From Prevotella sp. tf2-5 (lineage in GTDB: Bacteria; Bacteroidota; Bacteroidia; Bacteroidales; Bacteroidaceae), in NCBI RefSeq assembly GCF_900115435.1, contig NZ_FOWK01000010.1:100450-164449 (forward strand): a stretch of DNA of 64,000 bases, in the 5' to 3' direction. A program made the translations under genes and the position numbers. This document shows positions 59,659 through 64,000 of the stretch, in pieces; the stretch's first letter is position 1; the number at the start of each line of letters is the position of its first letter. A model generated the notes under the pieces. The model had not been told where the DNA came from. It worked only from the letters and a program-made list of their open reading frames with translations, and ran no database searches.

Positions 59659-60996
59659 TTATATTTTCAATGTTTCCCCTTCGTAGAAGCGTAGCAGTTG
59701 CTGATACAGGATCGTCATGTACTTGCTTTGCAACCTGTTCTGTTGTGCTTTGAGCAGTTTGTCTTTACCGGTCATCAGTTCGATGATGTTCTTTAATCCT
59801 AAATGGAACTGTTCTGATAACAGATCGTAACTTGCCTGCTCGCTGGCGACAGAGCTCTGGGCAGCCTTGAACTTCTGCTGGTTGGTGTTGGCATCCAGCC
59901 AATAACCCTCAACGGTGGCGTATAGGTCTTTCTGCTCGTTCTGGATGTCCAGCAATGCCTGTTCCCGTTGTATCTGTGCCTTGTTGATAGCCGTTCTCGT
60001 CTTACGGTTGTCGAAGATAGGAATACTGAGGGAGGCACCGATGGAGGCATCGAAGTTTGTCTTCATCTGTGTACCCCATTCATTAGAACTCATCGAGGCG
60101 GTACTTGTCCCTACACCACCGGAAAGACTGACGGTTGGCAGGTGACCAGCCTTGGCTATCTTCATTTGTAGGTCGCTCGACTTTAAATCAAGTTTGGCAT
60201 TTTGGATCTCCGGTCGCTGTGCCAATGCCTTCTCATAAACACCACTTAATGCGGGAATCTCCGCCAGTGCCTGCTCGTCAGAGGCTTCAAGAGTCATAAT
60301 GTCAAATTCCTGTTCACCGGTGATCTCCAGCAGTTGTTTCAGTTCCAACTTGTAGTCGGCGAGGTTGCTCTTCGCCTCTACTAAGTTATATTCATCAGTG
60401 GCACGTTGAGCGGTAAGCTGAGCAAGGTCTGCCTTTGACATCTTGCCGACTTCTACCATTTCCTTGCCTCGTTCCTCGTTTTTCTTGCTGGTCTCTAGAC
60501 TTTCTGCATTGACATGAATGGCCTCGTTGAGATAGAGGATCTGGATGTAGAGTTGGGCGATACGCTCTTGAATAGAGTTGGCGACCTCTGCGATATCCAA
60601 ATCAGCTTGCTCCTCAGCAACCTTGTTGAGTTTCAACTGATTGCGGTTCTGGTTGCCATTCCATACGGTCCAAGAGGCGTTGATGCCATAGGTACCATTA
60701 TAATAGGTCTTATTGACTTTAGTATTAACGGTACCATTGGAAACAGTAGTTGTACCTGTCTCTAACCATGGACGGTAACCCACGGTCTGGTTGGTAGAGG
60801 CGTTGAGTGAAGGTAGCAGTGCCGCCTGTGACTGTTTCCTGGTCTCTGTAGCTGTTTGTTTCTTCAGCTTTGCCTGCTGTATGGTAATGTTATTCTGCAT
60901 CGCATAATCAATGCATTCTTGTAAGGTCCATTTCTTCTGTCCGTATACTAGAATCGTCAGGAGATATAAGGACATGGTCAGGAATATTCTTTTCAT
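59659..60996 (-). CDS. TolC-family outer membrane channel protein
   Basis: A 445-residue protein with signal peptide (cut near VYG). The duplicated helical barrel motifs QKKWTLQECIDYAMQNNITIQQAKL and YEKALAQRPEIQNAKLDLKSSDLQM are typical of TolC. Long helices and two strand pairs follow. First gene of the six-gene operon TolC-MacA-ATPase-permease-kinase-regulator. Confidence 0.92.
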   Translation of the reverse strand: MKRIFLTMSLYLLTILVYGQKKWTLQECIDYAMQNNITIQQAKLKKQTATETRKQSQAALLPSLNASTNQTVGYRPWLETGTTTVSNGTVNTKVNKTYYNGTYGINASWTVWNGNQNRNQLKLNKVAEEQADLDIAEVANSIQERIAQLYIQILYLNEAIHVNAESLETSKKNEERGKEMVEVGKMSKADLAQLTAQRATDEYNLVEAKSNLADYKLELKQLLEITGEQEFDIMTLEASDEQALAEIPALSGVYEKALAQRPEIQNAKLDLKSSDLQMKIAKAGHLPTVSLSGGVGTSTASMSSNEWGTQMKTNFDASIGASLSIPIFDNRKTRTAINKAQIQREQALLDIQNEQKDLYATVEGYWLDANTNQQKFKAAQSSVASEQASYDLLSEQFHLGLKNIIELMTGKDKLLKAQQNRLQSKYMTILYQQLLRFYEGETLKI

Positions 60997-61217
60997 CTTT
61001 ATAATTATACCTGTTTTTTATTCGTTTTTGTTCATTTTTGATGGTGCAAAAGTATGAATATTCTGAGAATCGAGGAAATGAAATAGATAATTATTCCGAG
61101 TTAGTAGAAATAATCATTTAAAACTTCGATAAAGAAAAGGGTTGTTAACAGTTTTTAGAAATTTCGCTCCTTTGGTTGAAAATGTCTCAAAAATTTCCTT
61201 ATGTCAATAAAAACCCG

Positions 61218-61225
61218 TATATTTG
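61218..61225 (+). promoter_or_regulatory. -7 element of the PBP1A gene
   Basis: TATATTTG, 28 nt before ATG 61254; no clear -33 element. Confidence 0.5.
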
Positions 61226-61253
61226 CATCGTTAAATAAAAAAGGTCTATTTGA

Positions 61254-63575
61254 ATGAGTAAAATAGTCATACGCATATTGTGGGCTTTACTGGGAGCGAC
61301 TATTGTCACATCAGTATTCGCATATTGGGCAATCAACAATGGGTGGATTGGCTATATGCCTCCTATTGAGGAACTCCAGAACCCGATTAACAGATATGCT
61401 ACTCAGATTTATAGTTCTGATGGAAAAATAATGGGAACATGGAACTATAATAAGGAAAATCGTATCCTGGTTGACTATTCACAATTATCACCTTCGTTGG
61501 TTCAGGCATTGGTGGCAACCGAGGATATACGTTTTTATGACCATTCTGGTATTGATTTCTATGCTCTTGGACGTGCGATTGTTAAAAGAGGACTGCTGCG
61601 CCAGAAGAGTGCAGGCGGTGGCTCCACGATTACCCAACAGTTGGCAAAACAACTTTATTCAGGTACAGCCCATAGCGTGATGGAACGTTTGCTGCAGAAG
61701 CCGATAGAGTGGGTGATTGCTGTACAACTAGAGCGTAATTATACAAAGGATGAGATCATTACGATGTATCTCAACTATTTTGATTTCTTACATAATGCGG
61801 TGGGTATTAAGACTGCGGCTAATACCTATTTTGGAAAGGATCCAAAAGACTTGACAGTGAATGAGGCTGCCACATTAGTGGGATTGTGTAAGAATCCGTC
61901 GTACTATAATCCTGTACGTTATCGTGAGAGAAGCCAAGAACGCCGTAATGTAGTGTTGAGTCAGATGGTAAAGGCAGGTTATTTATCCGAGACTGACTAT
62001 CAGAAATATTCGACAGAACCCATAAAATTGAATTTCCATGTGTCTGACCATAAAGATGGTGTTGCAGTTTATTTCCGTGATTTCCTGCGTCGGTATATGA
62101 TGGCAAAAAAACCTGAACGTAAGGACTATCCGTCATGGAATATGGTAAGATTTCATCAGGACTCTATTAATTGGGAGACGGATCCGCTTTATGGCTGGTG
62201 TAACAAAAATCGTAAGAGGAATGGGGATACTTATAATGTGTATACAGATGGCTTGAAAGTATATACAACGATAGACTCTCGTATGCAAGAATACGCAGAA
62301 CAGGCTGCCCGTGAGCATATCGTGAAATATTTGCAACCAGCTTTTGACAAGGAGAACAGAGGGCGAAAAAGCGCTCCTTATTCGGGTAAACTGTCGGCGG
62401 AACAGGTTAATAAGATATTGATGCGCTCAGTGCGACAGTGTGAGCGGTATCGTGTGTTGAAGGAGTCGGGTGCTTCTGATGAGGAAATCAAGAAATCGTT
62501 TAATACCAAAACGGAGATGTCTGTCTTTACATATCATGGAGAAAAGGATACGATTATGACTCCGTTGGACTCTATTCGTTATTACAAATCGTTTCTCCGT
62601 TGTGGTTTTATGAGTATGTGTCCACAGAATGGTCATGTCAAAGCATATGTTGGAGGTCTTGACTTTATGCATTTCGCTTATGATATGTGTATGGAGGGTC
62701 GTCGACAGGTTGGATCTACCATCAAGCCGTTCCTTTATTCTTTGGCAATGGAGAATGGTTTTTCCCCTTGTGATTTGGCTCCTAATGTGCAAGAGACGTA
62801 TATCGTTGGTGGGCGAGCCTGGACACCTCGTAATGGTAGTCGGGCCCGTTACGGAGAGATGGTGACATTAAAATGGGGACTGCAACAGTCCAACAACTGG
62901 ATTTCTGCTTATCTAATGAGTAAACTTAATCCTCAGGCTTTTGTAACGCTATTGCGGGAGTATGGTATTAATAATCCAGAGATTCATCCATCGATGGCGC
63001 TTTGTCTTGGCCCTTGTGATATCACAGTCGGTGAAATGGTTAGCGCTTATACTACTTTTGTAAATCATGGCATTCGTACTTCACCCCTTTTCGTGACAAG
63101 AATTGCTGATAATGAGGGTAACACGATTGTGGAATTCCAGCCTCGTATGAATGAGGTCATTAGCGAGGAGAGTGCGCATAAAATGCTGTATATGTTGAAA
63201 GGTGTTGTTGAGGGGGGTACGGCAGGTCGCTTGCGTTATAAATATAATATTCCAGGAGATATAGCTGGTAAGACCGGTACTACCAACAATAATAGTGACG
63301 CATGGTTTATGGGAATTACTCCAACATTGGTCAGTGGGTGTTGGGTAGGTGGTGAGGATCGTGATATCCACTTTACCATGACTAGTATGGGACAGGGTGC
63401 CGCAGGCGCACTTCCTGTATGGGCATATTACATGAAACGTGTTTATAATGACAAACGTCTCGGTTATAACAGCGAGGCAGTATTCGATTTACCTGCAGGG
63501 TATAATCCTTGTCAATATGATGAATCAGGATTGGAAGATGTCCCGGAAGAGGATGTAGGTGAAATTTTTGAGTAA
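61254..63575 (+). CDS. Class A penicillin-binding protein 1A
   Basis: A 773-residue bifunctional cell-wall synthase. One membrane helix (about 6-27). Transglycosylase domain about 60-240 with ATEDIRFYDHSGIDFYALGR and GGGSTITQQLAKQL (catalytic Glu in ED/RF). Transpeptidase domain about 400-740 with the active-site Ser in GSTIKPFLYSLAME (SxxK), the SNN triad in LQQSNNWISAYL and KTGTTNNNSDAWF (KTG). Length is usual. It stands alone before the rRNA operon. Confidence 0.93.
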   Translation: MSKIVIRILWALLGATIVTSVFAYWAINNGWIGYMPPIEELQNPINRYATQIYSSDGKIMGTWNYNKENRILVDYSQLSPSLVQALVATEDIRFYDHSGIDFYALGRAIVKRGLLRQKSAGGGSTITQQLAKQLYSGTAHSVMERLLQKPIEWVIAVQLERNYTKDEIITMYLNYFDFLHNAVGIKTAANTYFGKDPKDLTVNEAATLVGLCKNPSYYNPVRYRERSQERRNVVLSQMVKAGYLSETDYQKYSTEPIKLNFHVSDHKDGVAVYFRDFLRRYMMAKKPERKDYPSWNMVRFHQDSINWETDPLYGWCNKNRKRNGDTYNVYTDGLKVYTTIDSRMQEYAEQAAREHIVKYLQPAFDKENRGRKSAPYSGKLSAEQVNKILMRSVRQCERYRVLKESGASDEEIKKSFNTKTEMSVFTYHGEKDTIMTPLDSIRYYKSFLRCGFMSMCPQNGHVKAYVGGLDFMHFAYDMCMEGRRQVGSTIKPFLYSLAMENGFSPCDLAPNVQETYIVGGRAWTPRNGSRARYGEMVTLKWGLQQSNNWISAYLMSKLNPQAFVTLLREYGINNPEIHPSMALCLGPCDITVGEMVSAYTTFVNHGIRTSPLFVTRIADNEGNTIVEFQPRMNEVISEESAHKMLYMLKGVVEGGTAGRLRYKYNIPGDIAGKTGTTNNNSDAWFMGITPTLVSGCWVGGEDRDIHFTMTSMGQGAAGALPVWAYYMKRVYNDKRLGYNSEAVFDLPAGYNPCQYDESGLEDVPEEDVGEIFE

Positions 63576-63595
63576 TATATAAATAAGGTATAGAG

Positions 63596-63632
63596 GTTTT
63601 CGCTTTTTGTCATGGAAAGCGAAAACTTTTTG
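63596..63632 (+). terminator. PBP1A terminator
   Basis: GTTTTCGCTTT (63596-63606) pairs with AAAGCGAAAAC (63616-63626), then a T run. Confidence 0.85.
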
Positions 63633-63659
63633 TTTTTATGTAAAAAAGTTCATGAAAAG

Positions 63660-63691
63660 TTTTGGAGGTTCAAAAATTTGTTGTACCTTTG
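63660..63691 (+). promoter_or_regulatory. rRNA operon promoter
   Basis: TTTTG 63660-63664, 19 bp, TACCTTTG 63684-63691. The leader to the 16S gene is about 230 nt. Confidence 0.8.
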
Positions 63692-63736
63692 CATCCGCTT
63701 TCGCTCAAAAACTTGATGCGATGGCAAGGAGAAAGA

Positions 63737-63750
63737 GCTCTTTGAGAAAA
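63737..63750 (+). promoter_or_regulatory. boxA-like antitermination site in the rRNA leader
   Basis: GCTCTTTGAGAAAA resembles the boxA consensus (TGCTCTTTAACA) bound by NusB/S10. The remaining leader (63751-63927) contains GAGTACC/GGTACTC (63785-63806, arms pairing around TTTAC) and other pairings presumably used in processing. No gene is seen in it. Confidence 0.7.
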
Positions 63751-63927
63751 TTGCATAAAACAGAGAAGTAGTAGTACAAGAAGCGAGTACCTTTACGGGT
63801 ACTCGGGTAAGACAGATTTACGAACCGTCAAGAAGATGACAGGTGCTTTATAAGATCCATCTTGACTACCGGATAATGACAGCGTTCTGTGACAGAGACA
63901 ATCCTTTATTGGATAGAAAGATATTTA

Positions 63928-64000
<73 letters not shown>

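Overview
The window is a stretch of a Bacteroidales chromosome, most likely Prevotella or a close relative. The 16S rRNA 5' end at the right edge has the Bacteroidales-type start. Many genes are preceded by the Bacteroidetes promoter pair (TTTG, about 19-20 bp, TAnnTTTG). The gene content also fits: Nqr sodium pump, OmpA and FadL barrels, a LytS/LytTR pair, GH115 and SlyD with a His/Cys tail. Coding density is high, and most of the window is ordinary core metabolism interrupted by a few rearranged or repeat-rich patches.

Layout. 1-9 kb: end of purF, Nif3, a zinc-ribbon coiled-coil protein, a stand-alone HsdR-N-like protein, a TPR histidine kinase, holA, an AT-rich gap, an XRE regulator and pyrK-pyrD. 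9-11.6 kb: a candidate small RNA, slyD-aroC on the minus strand, and a small secreted protein with a structured leader. 11.6-16.3 kb: a mosaic island bounded by a 200-bp direct repeat. It holds two head-to-head gene fragments, a Memo-AMMECR1 fusion next to its radical SAM partner, an AlkZ-like gene and a repeat-rich gap. 16.3-23.7 kb: M48 and C1 peptidases, a GT2-GH3 fusion, an AI-2E exporter and a CopA-type ATPase that lacks its nucleotide-binding domain. 23.7-28 kb: an aromatic amino acid operon (pheA, aminotransferase, DAHP synthase/chorismate mutase, tyrA) behind a Phe/Tyr-rich leader peptide and terminator/antiterminator. 28-30.5 kb: an EamA pseudogene, a HUH (Y1/RAYT-like) transposase with an extra C-terminal domain, and palindromic repeats, some of which recur at 15.9 kb. 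30.5-38.5 kb: HD protein, TerB-DnaJ, queH, ffh, folD and a four-subunit 2-oxoacid:ferredoxin oxidoreductase. 38.6-48.7 kb: FadL-like porin, OmpA, GH115 and TamB. 48.9-54.6 kb: nqrABCDEF. 54.7-61 kb: a TolC-MacA-MacB-type export operon ending in LytS/LytTR regulators. 61.2-64 kb: PBP1A and the start of an rRNA operon.

Three signals stand out. (1) A complete amino-acid attenuator sits in front of pheA. (2) A HUH transposase fused to a possible Rossmann/SLOG-like domain lies between two palindromic repeat blocks, and one of these, three 22-bp palindromic units, has a second copy 12.7 kb away. (3) Short tandem repeats, mostly 7 bp with consensus near AGTTGAA, sit at many gene junctions. They supply UUG start codons to several genes and occur inside two ORFs, including the linker of the Memo-AMMECR1 fusion. 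All statements come from reading the sequence; no database search or folding program was run.
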